NCBI GenBank assembly: GCA_965221795.1
Contig: OZ244914.1
Coordinates: forward strand, 372,001 to 436,000
Direction: 5' to 3'
DNA: 64,000 nucleotides
From: VYFG01 sp965221795
GTDB taxonomy: Bacteria > Pseudomonadota > Gammaproteobacteria > Arenicellales > Poriferihabitantaceae
The notes below the pieces were generated by a model, which had not been told where the DNA came from, searched no databases, and saw only the letters and a program-made list of their open reading frames with translations. A program made the translations under genes and the position numbers. This document shows positions 35,859 through 44,131 of the stretch, piece after piece. Position 1 is the first letter of the stretch; each line of letters begins with the position of its first letter.

Positions 35859-38857
35859 TTGTCGTCTCCTCTTACATCAGATAACTCTTCCCATTCGCTG
35901 CGACGGTGGTCAGACAAACGCAAAATTGCCTCCAGCCAAGCCAGACCCCACCACCCATAAGCTTCAACCAAGGTCCAGAACCGCCGCGCCGCGCCCTCTG
36001 CAAGATGTTCTAGGCGTGTCGGGCCTGCCCAAGCCAATTCATAACCGCAGAGCCGATATCTGACTTCAGGCGCATCCTCGTCGATAACAACGGGCGCGAA
36101 GGGACGACAGTGACCATGGTGGCTCGCAACAAGATGCAAGGTCAGTTCTCTCAGTAGCCAATCGTCGGGCAACAAATCGGGAGCGCTTTCCGCCAATCGT
36201 ACGGACAGCAATTCATGTCGACCGCCAACGGGATAGCCGGCTTTTTTGTGTGCAGTTTGTAACGCAGCTCTTGTTCTATTCATGGAGGCGGACTTAGCCA
36301 GTGGCTCCTTTGCCGACGGCAAGGGCCGCCCCCCATTCAGCAGTGTCTGGAAACGTGGGTCAGCCTTACCGGTATCGTGCAGCAATCCTGCACGAGCCAC
36401 AGCCTCGACGAGTTCTTCTGGCAGTCCACACCCAATAGCGAAGCGGCGAGCCCAAGCTTCGACCCCCGACAAGTGCTTTTTCAACGGAATAGGTTGCCCC
36501 CGCCTATTGGCAGTACCCGAAGAATTCTGATCATCCTCGTCATTGAAAGTTTCCGCCTGTCTTGTGTACTTTCTCAGCAGGCGTCGACCGGTCAGGACAA
36601 CATCTTTATTTCCGATGCGATACATATTCTGCAGAAATGTCCGCGACCTCGCTTCCGCCTGGAGTTGTTCCGCCGCGTCATGAAGCCATTCAAGTTCAGG
36701 GTCATTTCTAGAGTCTTGCAAAAGAGCACTAAGCATACAGCGCACCAAGCATAGCTGTGTATCAGGGTCGGGGTCTTCGAGTTCGGTCTCAACGAGCAGA
36801 TTCCTAGCTAGTTGCTGGGACTCGCCCGAGGGCCACAGACCAATCAGTTCTTCGTGAAGCCGCAAAAGCGCCTTAGCGTGGCTCTCCAGATACGACTGCT
36901 GGCTCGCGTCAATTCTGGCCGGACTCTCCTGAAAGTCGGGGATCTCGCCCAAACATCGGAAATCCTCATGATTCAAGTGATACGAATTGCCCGCATCAAT
37001 AACGACGACATCACCCGGTATCAGCTTATTCGGGTGGTCAATGTACACCAGTTCCATGCCTGTAGATGACTTTTTCCAAAGGAAAGCTGGGCGACTTTCG
37101 GCAATGTCTGTCCCAACCTCGCCCTTGTCGTCGATATTGGCTTCTCCTTCCACATCGCTGCTGGCATCTTCCACTCTCTCTCCCCTGAGCCAGCGTCGGC
37201 ATACCCCCACCTGTACGGGAAGCAACTCACTGGTTACGGGTGGGCAGAGTTGCAGGTAATCTACCGAGGGAGAAACGCGCCAGCAGACCTGAACATCAGC
37301 CCGGGTTTCATGCAACCCATGCAGGAACAGGCTCACTTCAGGCGACGGTTTAGGTGTCGGCCTCGTCTGAGCCAGGCAATCCAAATGGGCGGGCAGCATA
37401 ACGGGTGCGTGACGAACAGGGCTGTTAAGCTTCTGGAGTCTCTCTTCAGCCGGCGGTTGCAGGTGCGCAATTCCGAAATCCACGGTATCCGCTTCATCCA
37501 GCCATTCGAATGTATTGAAAATCGCTGGGCCGTAGACTGGATCATCGTCTTTCTGGTCGCCCCGCAGGAGGATCGCGGCACTGGCCTCAATGGCGCGACC
37601 CATACGATTCAAGCGACCGAACCTTTGACGTAGGGCATCAAGCGCAGCACATTCCGTGACGAGAACATCGAAGTCTAGGTCAGCGCCAACTTCCAGTGTC
37701 TGGGTAGCCACGACAAAATGTGGCGCATCAAGTTTACGGTTGCCCGATGCACTCGACGTCAATCGCAGTTCTTCAAGCACGGTAATTACCCTGGCTTTGT
37801 CAACGCCCCGCATTCGTCCGGTCATAAGAATCACCCTATCCTTGTGGAGCCCAGCAAGGCAGTCGCGTACGGCCCGGGCAGTAGCGACACGGTTGACAAA
37901 GATAACTACCGCTGGACTGGTTCCGCTGTTTTGAGCCCTGAATTCGTTGGCGAGCGTTTCAGCCTTCACCGCAAGCGCTTCGGCGAAACGAAGGATTGCG
38001 TTTCTGCCTTTGGCTGCCTTGACTTTTTCCAAAAAAGCCGGTTTGTGTGCTAACTGGCGGTGCCCCAGAGGGTGGTCGGGGTCGGTTCCCTGCTCCGAAT
38101 CATCCCTGAAAACATCTTCTAGGCCGGGAGGGGGAGTCGCGGACAGGACGACGGGATAAAAACTCCTGTGTAGCGAAACCCTGCCCCACTTGCGATATTG
38201 CTGAACTGCCCGAAGAGTTTCAAGAAATGGCTGGGCGCAATGAGCTTCATCAAGCAAAACTAGGCTATCGCTGGCAATCATTCCCGCATAAATGGGCCAC
38301 ATTCCGGAACCACGCCCATAAGCGCGGAAAAGCAGGCGCGAGCCGACTTGGTCAACCGTTGACGCGATGACGGCAGGCTGCAACGGACTGCGCGCCCAGG
38401 AATCAGAACGGTAGCTTGCACCTCGCAAGGTATGGACGGTAAGGGGATGCTCATCCCTCCAATATCCTTCTTCGCTACCAGCAGCAATCGTACGCAAGGC
38501 ATCCGCAACCTCCCTGAGAATACCGGTTTCTGCATTCGCCAGTTTCCGTGCTAGTAGTTCCGCCCGGGAATAGGCTTCGTCAACGATAATACGCCTGTCC
38601 ACCACGAAGAAAATGCGGCGAGGCGCAGTTACGATGCCGCCGCTTGTTAATTTTGCGGCTTGGGCGGCCAGCGCGAACACAGCTATGTCGATACAGGCTG
38701 TCTTGCCGGCAGCAGTAGGTAGAGCAATGGCCTCAGGCCAAGGACGATCAACATTCTCCATAACCCTCACAGCCATTGCTTGTTGCCAAGCAAAGGGGTT
38801 GTAACTCCAGAGGGCCTTAAAAAATTCGCCGAAACGAGGCGCAGTCAAATCAGCCAT
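35855..38857 (-). CDS. cas3: Cas3 helicase-nuclease with C-terminal HD domain
   Basis: A 1000-residue Cas3 in the reversed order typical of type I-G: the helicase first (motif I LPTAAGKTACID at about 46-57, motif II LLDEAHCAQPF, motif III VLSATPPPG, motif VI QRFGRLNRMGR), then the HD nuclease near residues 820-915 (GLLHDTGKADPRFQTLL and VASHHGHCRPF). It unwinds and cuts the target strand after Cascade binding. The start is 12 bp after the csb2 stop and its stop overlaps csb3. Confidence 0.95.
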   Translation of the reverse strand: MADLTAPRFGEFFKALWSYNPFAWQQAMAVRVMENVDRPWPEAIALPTAAGKTACIDIAVFALAAQAAKLTSGGIVTAPRRIFFVVDRRIIVDEAYSRAELLARKLANAETGILREVADALRTIAAGSEEGYWRDEHPLTVHTLRGASYRSDSWARSPLQPAVIASTVDQVGSRLLFRAYGRGSGMWPIYAGMIASDSLVLLDEAHCAQPFLETLRAVQQYRKWGRVSLHRSFYPVVLSATPPPGLEDVFRDDSEQGTDPDHPLGHRQLAHKPAFLEKVKAAKGRNAILRFAEALAVKAETLANEFRAQNSGTSPAVVIFVNRVATARAVRDCLAGLHKDRVILMTGRMRGVDKARVITVLEELRLTSSASGNRKLDAPHFVVATQTLEVGADLDFDVLVTECAALDALRQRFGRLNRMGRAIEASAAILLRGDQKDDDPVYGPAIFNTFEWLDEADTVDFGIAHLQPPAEERLQKLNSPVRHAPVMLPAHLDCLAQTRPTPKPSPEVSLFLHGLHETRADVQVCWRVSPSVDYLQLCPPVTSELLPVQVGVCRRWLRGERVEDASSDVEGEANIDDKGEVGTDIAESRPAFLWKKSSTGMELVYIDHPNKLIPGDVVVIDAGNSYHLNHEDFRCLGEIPDFQESPARIDASQQSYLESHAKALLRLHEELIGLWPSGESQQLARNLLVETELEDPDPDTQLCLVRCMLSALLQDSRNDPELEWLHDAAEQLQAEARSRTFLQNMYRIGNKDVVLTGRRLLRKYTRQAETFNDEDDQNSSGTANRRGQPIPLKKHLSGVEAWARRFAIGCGLPEELVEAVARAGLLHDTGKADPRFQTLLNGGRPLPSAKEPLAKSASMNRTRAALQTAHKKAGYPVGGRHELLSVRLAESAPDLLPDDWLLRELTLHLVASHHGHCRPFAPVVIDEDAPEVRYRLCGYELAWAGPTRLEHLAEGAARRFWTLVEAYGWWGLAWLEAILRLSDHRRSEWEELSDVRGDDK

Positions 38858-38869
38858 CCCACAACCTTC

Positions 38870-41206
38870 CTAGTCAATCGGCAGACACAAGCCATAGCCG
38901 CGGAAGCGTCCTGCGCCGACAAGTACCGGACCACTAAGCGGCTGCTTGAAAATCAACACAGCATGACTGTGACTGCGAGGGCCGCCATCCGATTTTCGGG
39001 TCATGCGGGGAAACTCTCGAGCTTGGGAAACGCCTTCCACGAGCGAAACAGGATGCAATATGACTTCATCCGGTCTAGGTAGCCCAACACGCTCACAGGC
39101 TATCTTGATATCCGCAGCGACACGTTGCCAGCGGCCCTTGCCGTCGTGATGGCGGTCTAGGACGACCGGTGTCACGCTTGCCCAAATTCGCGACCTGCGT
39201 GTCCAGCGTTCCGAGCGCAATGCCAAAGGCGGCCGTTCACGTGTTTCCTGCTCGACCTTGCATTCCAGCCACTCACCATCGAATAGATGACGCAGCATAG
39301 AAATACTATTCTCATCATACAGGAACGGGGCCAGACAATTGGTAGCGTCCCTTCCGTCCAGTCCCAGCGGCAAGACCAAGGCAACGCCCATGATGCTTCC
39401 ATCGGCGTGTTGCGAACCAACAAAAGGCATGGGCATCAATGCTAGGTGCGGCACCTTACTCGGATAACCATCGGGAGTATGTCCCGTTAGCCACTCGGGC
39501 GGCGGTTGAATCGCACAGTGCTTCAACAAAGCACCGCGCAGCGCTCCAGTCAACCTAAGTGTAGCAGGTAAGGAGATGCGCTTGCCAGAAAGCCGCAGAA
39601 CAATCAGATTGGAGTCGAAATGATTGGAAGGGAGTTCTGTAACATCGGCGGATTCGGGCTCACTGTAGCCTTGCCACTGCCCAACAGTTGGCCGTTGACT
39701 AGGTGGGATACCATCCAGAAAACGCAGTTTCAGTTCGGTTTCGAGCTGTTTCAAGCGTTGTCTTTGCGCCTTAGGACCTCGATAGTGACCTTGACAATCT
39801 CGTGGGCGCTTCGCCTCAATAATTCGTTCTCGTATTCGGTCAGCATTCGGGGAGCGGGAGAGGTACCTAGCTTCCGATTGAGTAAGTCTATCGAAGGAGT
39901 AGCCGAAGTAGCCTTGCCACCATTTTTCAAGGGCTGATCCATGGGTCTTTCGTAACTCTACTAGTTGATCATTGCTGAGTGAGAGTGTAGCAGAATAAGG
40001 CTTTCCAGTACAAACAATCGCTGCAACGACATGACCACCCTGCTTGAGAATGTGGCCACGCAAGTTCGCCAAGGTGCCACCCTGACCAACTAAGTCATCT
40101 ACCAGAATATAGGTTTCTCCCTTCTCCACTTCACCGAAGAACAGTGCTTGGCGGGCAAGTCGCCCAAATCCATCGGCCCCCGTATGCGAGACAACATTAC
40201 TCTGCCATATATCTACGGTATGATTGTTCCCACAATGTTCGCTGATGATTCGCGCCAGCGCTACAGGAATGGCATTAAGGTTTTTCTCGTATGCATGAAC
40301 CGCTACTAATCTGGGTTTGTCTTCCTTGGCATTCTTTTCGATGAATTGTTGTATTCGAACCATATCAATGGGGGTCAACATGTTTTTCAGCATAGTTACT
40401 GCGGCTTCAGCGTCACCACCCTTTGACGCGGAATAGAGCGGGTCTTGTTTGACTGTCGATTCCTCTTTCAGGATCAACACATCCGGAAAGTCTTTCCATT
40501 CGGCGCGATGGGGTTGCGCTACTCGGATCTCTTTCAACGTTTCCTTGATTTCGCTGATTTCTCCCGAGATATCTTGGTAAGCCAGCAGGTGATCGCGATT
40601 GAGTCGATTTTTCAGAGCCGTCAGACGACCTGGGTGTGGAACGCGCAAATGATGCCTGACAAAGCCGTTCCTAGGAAGCCAGCGTGGGGCTGGCACATGA
40701 TCGGCAATCCATGCTTGCACCAACGAGGCCGAGTGCCCGACATAAGTGATGTTGGATAGCAAGCTGTCCATGGCCGCCTTGTATTGCGAGGGAAGGGGTT
40801 CCGTCCAGATGAAGTGAATAATCGGATCATGGGGAATAACGACTGGGAAAGAGCGAGGCTGGCGGGACCGAAACTCGGGCAGCAGATCAAGACCCTTGTC
40901 CTTGAGTTTATCGAGATCAGAACCGTCAGGCACTTTCTTGCTGGCGCGAGCATCATTAACCGGTACAAAGACGGTGAGAACTTCTCGCTGGCCGGCATCC
41001 GATGCGGCAATGGCGGGGGAACCCTGTTCTTCTAACCAGCGCAGCGCAGCGCCTTCCTCAGCATCTTCTCCGGTTTCAAACCAAGCCGCGGCCAGTGCCA
41101 TGAATACACGGTCGGGGTGGGGAGGCCATTCGGCCTTTTCCTTTTTTGCCCCATCCACCGCCGCCATCGCCCAACCGTTAAGGTAACGAATGGCAATGGA
41201 GAACAT
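38870..41206 (-). CDS. csb2: Csb2 (Cas5-Cas6 type) with inserted phosphoribosyltransferase domain
   Basis: A 778-residue protein where about 500 is usual. Residues 1-200 match Csb2 (MFSIAIRYLNGWAMAAVDG, EWPPHPDRVFMALAAAWFET, YVGHSASLVQAW, HHLRVPHPGRL). Family similarity resumes at about 505 (PTVGQWQGYSEPE) and continues to the glycine-rich RAMP loop GAGRFRGYGLCLPID. Between them, about residues 250-465, lies a phosphoribosyltransferase-like domain: DPLYSASKGGDAEAAVTML, PRLVAVHAYEKNLNAIPVAL, then the PRPP-binding motif YILVDDLVGQGGTLANL (366-382) and GKPYSATLSLSNDQLVELR. The reading frame is continuous through both junctions. Csb2 normally binds the crRNA tag and processes the repeat. What the extra enzyme-like domain does is unknown. 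Confidence 0.9.
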   Translation of the reverse strand: MFSIAIRYLNGWAMAAVDGAKKEKAEWPPHPDRVFMALAAAWFETGEDAEEGAALRWLEEQGSPAIAASDAGQREVLTVFVPVNDARASKKVPDGSDLDKLKDKGLDLLPEFRSRQPRSFPVVIPHDPIIHFIWTEPLPSQYKAAMDSLLSNITYVGHSASLVQAWIADHVPAPRWLPRNGFVRHHLRVPHPGRLTALKNRLNRDHLLAYQDISGEISEIKETLKEIRVAQPHRAEWKDFPDVLILKEESTVKQDPLYSASKGGDAEAAVTMLKNMLTPIDMVRIQQFIEKNAKEDKPRLVAVHAYEKNLNAIPVALARIISEHCGNNHTVDIWQSNVVSHTGADGFGRLARQALFFGEVEKGETYILVDDLVGQGGTLANLRGHILKQGGHVVAAIVCTGKPYSATLSLSNDQLVELRKTHGSALEKWWQGYFGYSFDRLTQSEARYLSRSPNADRIRERIIEAKRPRDCQGHYRGPKAQRQRLKQLETELKLRFLDGIPPSQRPTVGQWQGYSEPESADVTELPSNHFDSNLIVLRLSGKRISLPATLRLTGALRGALLKHCAIQPPPEWLTGHTPDGYPSKVPHLALMPMPFVGSQHADGSIMGVALVLPLGLDGRDATNCLAPFLYDENSISMLRHLFDGEWLECKVEQETRERPPLALRSERWTRRSRIWASVTPVVLDRHHDGKGRWQRVAADIKIACERVGLPRPDEVILHPVSLVEGVSQAREFPRMTRKSDGGPRSHSHAVLIFKQPLSGPVLVGAGRFRGYGLCLPID

Positions 41207-41217
41207 TATTCCGGTTC

Positions 41218-42408
41218 CTAGTCTGACTTGCTTACCGCGAGTTCCTGGCTGCGCCGCACCAACTCAAGCAATTCTTCCGATGGATTGAGTTCGATTTCTC
41301 CTTCCCAAGGCAACCCAGCATCCCTAGCCTCGGATGCAGCTTCATTCAAGAGTGCTATCGCACTTTCGGAGGTCAATTCATAGCTGGCCGGCTCTGCATC
41401 GGGGCGGTCCAGCAACTCCCAGACGGGCTGTTGTAGTGGGAACAAATGACATCGGGAGCGGAGATCGCTATCGCCCCTCGACAGAGTGGCTGCAGCCAGA
41501 CCCAAGGCCGCCAGAGTGGTGCGGGCTGGTAGATCGGTTTGGGAGTCGGATGCGGCGGCCCCATTCAGCGGAAAGCATTGCCGGCGCAAGGCACTAAGGG
41601 AAAGCACTGTTGTCTGTACACCTTTTGAGATGGTAAATCCACCATCAACAATGCTGGGGGTTACATTGCCATGGTTTGCCTCGGAAGGCTTTCCTTTGCC
41701 AAGCACTTTGTTTTCAGCAGTATCCAAAGTCCAGTTTGGTGCTGCTGATGTTTCCTGTTGGCGTTCGTAAATTGGACCTGCGCCCAACATGATTTGGGCC
41801 GGATCTATTCTGCTACTTGTTTTCACGCCCGCCTGCACGCCATAACCGATGATCTCGGAAACGAGAGCTCGCTGGAACTTTGCGCCGAGGCCTCCACGTG
41901 GGCCAGTTGAATCCCACACTCCGAAAACCAGCGCTGTTGGGCATAGGCCAAACAAGCCAGTGGCGTTGCGAACCTCGGCAGTATCTAGCACTCGACCTTT
42001 ATCTGATTTTCGAAAAATTACCCCATCCAGGAGGCTGTCACGGAACAACGCATCAGCAATTCGATGAGGAGCCTCCAAGCTGCTAACAGTAAATTTTTTG
42101 AGCAGCGCATCATTTTCAAATCGGGTGATCAGTAGAGGAAGTTGTATTACTTGCCGCCGATGTGCTTCCAGCAAAGCAAGTTCCATACGGTTGGCTTGGG
42201 ACTGAACCGAGTCCAGTAAGACACAAGGGATAACCTCTCCTGTCTCAGGGTTTACACGATTTTCGGTTGCGTACTTCCCCCCTTCGTAAGTAGGAGGAAA
42301 TACCTTATCCCCAGGGCCTCCAATCGGTTGATAGCTGGTTGTACAACGAAAAGCAGCAGCTGTTCCGCCAACGGCTTTTTTAAGGTCAAACAAGGTGAGT
42401 TCGCGCAT
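41218..42408 (-). CDS. csb1: Csb1 (Cas7 type) Cascade backbone subunit
   Basis: About 396 residues from the ATG at 42408, chosen because AAAGGAGC lies at the right distance; a start at 42429 would add seven residues. The sequence is typical Csb1/GSU0053: LKKAVGGTAAAFRCTTSYQP, GEVIPCVLLDSVQSQANRME, and the central LFGLCPTALVFGVWDSTGPR. It forms the crRNA-coating backbone of the type I-G effector complex. It is the first gene of the cas operon, with csb2 following after 11 bp. Confidence 0.95.
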   Translation of the reverse strand: MRELTLFDLKKAVGGTAAAFRCTTSYQPIGGPGDKVFPPTYEGGKYATENRVNPETGEVIPCVLLDSVQSQANRMELALLEAHRRQVIQLPLLITRFENDALLKKFTVSSLEAPHRIADALFRDSLLDGVIFRKSDKGRVLDTAEVRNATGLFGLCPTALVFGVWDSTGPRGGLGAKFQRALVSEIIGYGVQAGVKTSSRIDPAQIMLGAGPIYERQQETSAAPNWTLDTAENKVLGKGKPSEANHGNVTPSIVDGGFTISKGVQTTVLSLSALRRQCFPLNGAAASDSQTDLPARTTLAALGLAAATLSRGDSDLRSRCHLFPLQQPVWELLDRPDAEPASYELTSESAIALLNEAASEARDAGLPWEGEIELNPSEELLELVRRSQELAVSKSD

Positions 42409-42489
42409 GGTTGATAGCTCCTTTTGCATTGTATTGGATATTTCTTGTCGCTCTTTGGCTAACGAAATAAGCGAAGCAATCTATGGGCA

Positions 42490-42517
42490 AGTATATCTTC
42501 TTGGCACTTGACTTCAA
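42490..42517 (-). promoter_or_regulatory. Putative cas operon promoter
   Basis: On the minus strand TTGAAG (42517-42512), 16 bp, then TATACT (42495-42490) lies about 80 bp before the csb1 start. This is a sequence match only. Confidence 0.4.
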
Positions 42518-42973
42518 CGACTGGGGGCTGTTTGCCTAGCTCCATCGGCTCAGTTCTCAGTGACATGACCGACCCACAGGGTCCGATCAGACCATAACCG
42601 AGCCAGACAACGAACAACTCTAATAATTGCTTTGGCCTTTAAGCGCAATACTATTTCATTAAGCGCAAACAGCATGAGCCACCCACGGTATTGAGCCGCG
42701 TTTCCGAAGAGAGAAATGGCTCCTCCTACGGTTACCTCCTGAGCCTGATTTACCCCCGTTTGGCCCCCTACCGCTTCTTGATGATCCTTTCCATTAGTGT
42801 GTTCATCTGCACCTGGTGGGGGAACGCCGCCTTACTATAACAGGTGCAGATTATTTCATTCCAGAATCTCACAGTCAAATTCAATAAGCAAGTCCTTTTC
42901 ACATCTCTTCGGCAAATCCGCCAAAGATCCCGGGATATCAACTTGGGCGAAGGCTGTAACAAAGCTGGAACTA
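42518..42973. other. Intergenic region between cas operon and hydrolase gene
   Basis: No gene or RNA could be supported. Upstream of the cas operon promoter there is no further conserved element that I can name. Confidence 0.4.
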
Positions 42974-44110
42974 TCACCCAATACCAGAGGTCAGCTGATT
43001 TGTGGAACGATGGAAGAAAAGCATGTCAGGGAAGTACTGACGCTGGAAATGCAATTGTCGCGGTGCCGGAGCATCATCCAGCACCCATTCCACAATCATT
43101 TGATTCAGAGCGCCGTCACTGAGGCTGGGAGTATGTCCGGTATCATGAACATGGATGACTGACATCTCTTTCTGAACGGCACTCATGTCCTCAATCGTCG
43201 ACATTTGCAGCGCATCACTTTCGAGCCCATGCAGGAGCAGCATGGGGCACTGGATTTTGCCCCATTCTTCCCATTGAGTCAGCGTATCTTGTGCCGCCGA
43301 GCGATAGGCCAGAAGAGCCCTGAGGTCATGGCAGTAGACACGTCCCTGCTCTTGGTCCGACCAATGGGTTTTGTAGTGCTGGTTGTACAACAAGACCGCA
43401 TCCGGAACCAGTCCATCATGTTTGGCAGATGCGGTCGTTTTTCGGAAAAAATCCGATGGCGAACGGAAGACATAGTGTCGAGCCACGGCTTTTGCTCTGC
43501 GCTGCCGACGGTTGGCGGGAATCAGTGGGCCCGTATCATTGAGAATGATTCGATTCACCCGGTCTGGGAATCGGGCAGCATACGCGATGGCGATCGAAGC
43601 GCCCAGGGATGACCCCAACAATGTACAGGAAGAAACACCGAGATGGTCAATAAATTGACAAAGCAGTTCAAGGTAGGTGTCAAGATGATAATCCGTTTGT
43701 TCCCACAGCCAACCGCTATCCCCCCGGCCCAACAGGTCGAGCGAGAGCAGGCGAAGAGCGGGCTTTGCATCCCTGGCCAGAAAATCGAATCGTTCCTTGG
43801 TATTGAGAATACCGCCAATCGCGACCACCACCTCCTGACCACTCAGGCTGTCTGAGTACGCAACCGGAACCTCATACGGCTTTCCCACCCCCCAGTCGGG
43901 GTCTTGCAACGCGACTGGGTGTCGGTAGGAAAATCGCCGCACTTCCGCCAAAGATTCGAAAGTTGCATTGACCGATTCCACCATCGCCGCATAATCGGAC
44001 CAGTTCAATGCATCATGCTGGGGCCTCTGGCAAGTTTCATACCATTGCAGCAATGACTCCTGAGCCCGCTGTTCCGAGTCATAGACCGGCCCAGCATTGC
44101 ATGCAGTCAT
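42974..44110 (-). CDS. Alpha/beta hydrolase
   Basis: A 378-residue alpha/beta hydrolase-fold protein. The nucleophile elbow is TLLGSSLGASIAIAYAARFP, the oxyanion region LLSLDLLGRGDSGW, the likely acid in LLLHGLESDALQ and the catalytic histidine in VHDTGHTPSL. The first about 60 residues are extra and helical. The substrate cannot be told; the fold covers esterases and C-C bond hydrolases. It follows the PP2C gene by 21 bp and is the last gene of the minus-strand signalling group, so it may be an output enzyme. Confidence 0.8.
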   Translation of the reverse strand: MTACNAGPVYDSEQRAQESLLQWYETCQRPQHDALNWSDYAAMVESVNATFESLAEVRRFSYRHPVALQDPDWGVGKPYEVPVAYSDSLSGQEVVVAIGGILNTKERFDFLARDAKPALRLLSLDLLGRGDSGWLWEQTDYHLDTYLELLCQFIDHLGVSSCTLLGSSLGASIAIAYAARFPDRVNRIILNDTGPLIPANRRQRRAKAVARHYVFRSPSDFFRKTTASAKHDGLVPDAVLLYNQHYKTHWSDQEQGRVYCHDLRALLAYRSAAQDTLTQWEEWGKIQCPMLLLHGLESDALQMSTIEDMSAVQKEMSVIHVHDTGHTPSLSDGALNQMIVEWVLDDAPAPRQLHFQRQYFPDMLFFHRSTNQLTSGIG

Positions 44111-44131
44111 GGCAGGGAATGCGACATGGTG

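Noticed and set aside
42430..42973. A second CRISPR leader or anti-CRISPR gene upstream of csb1
   Set aside because: No repeat copy, no short ORF with ribosome site; only a candidate promoter is supported.
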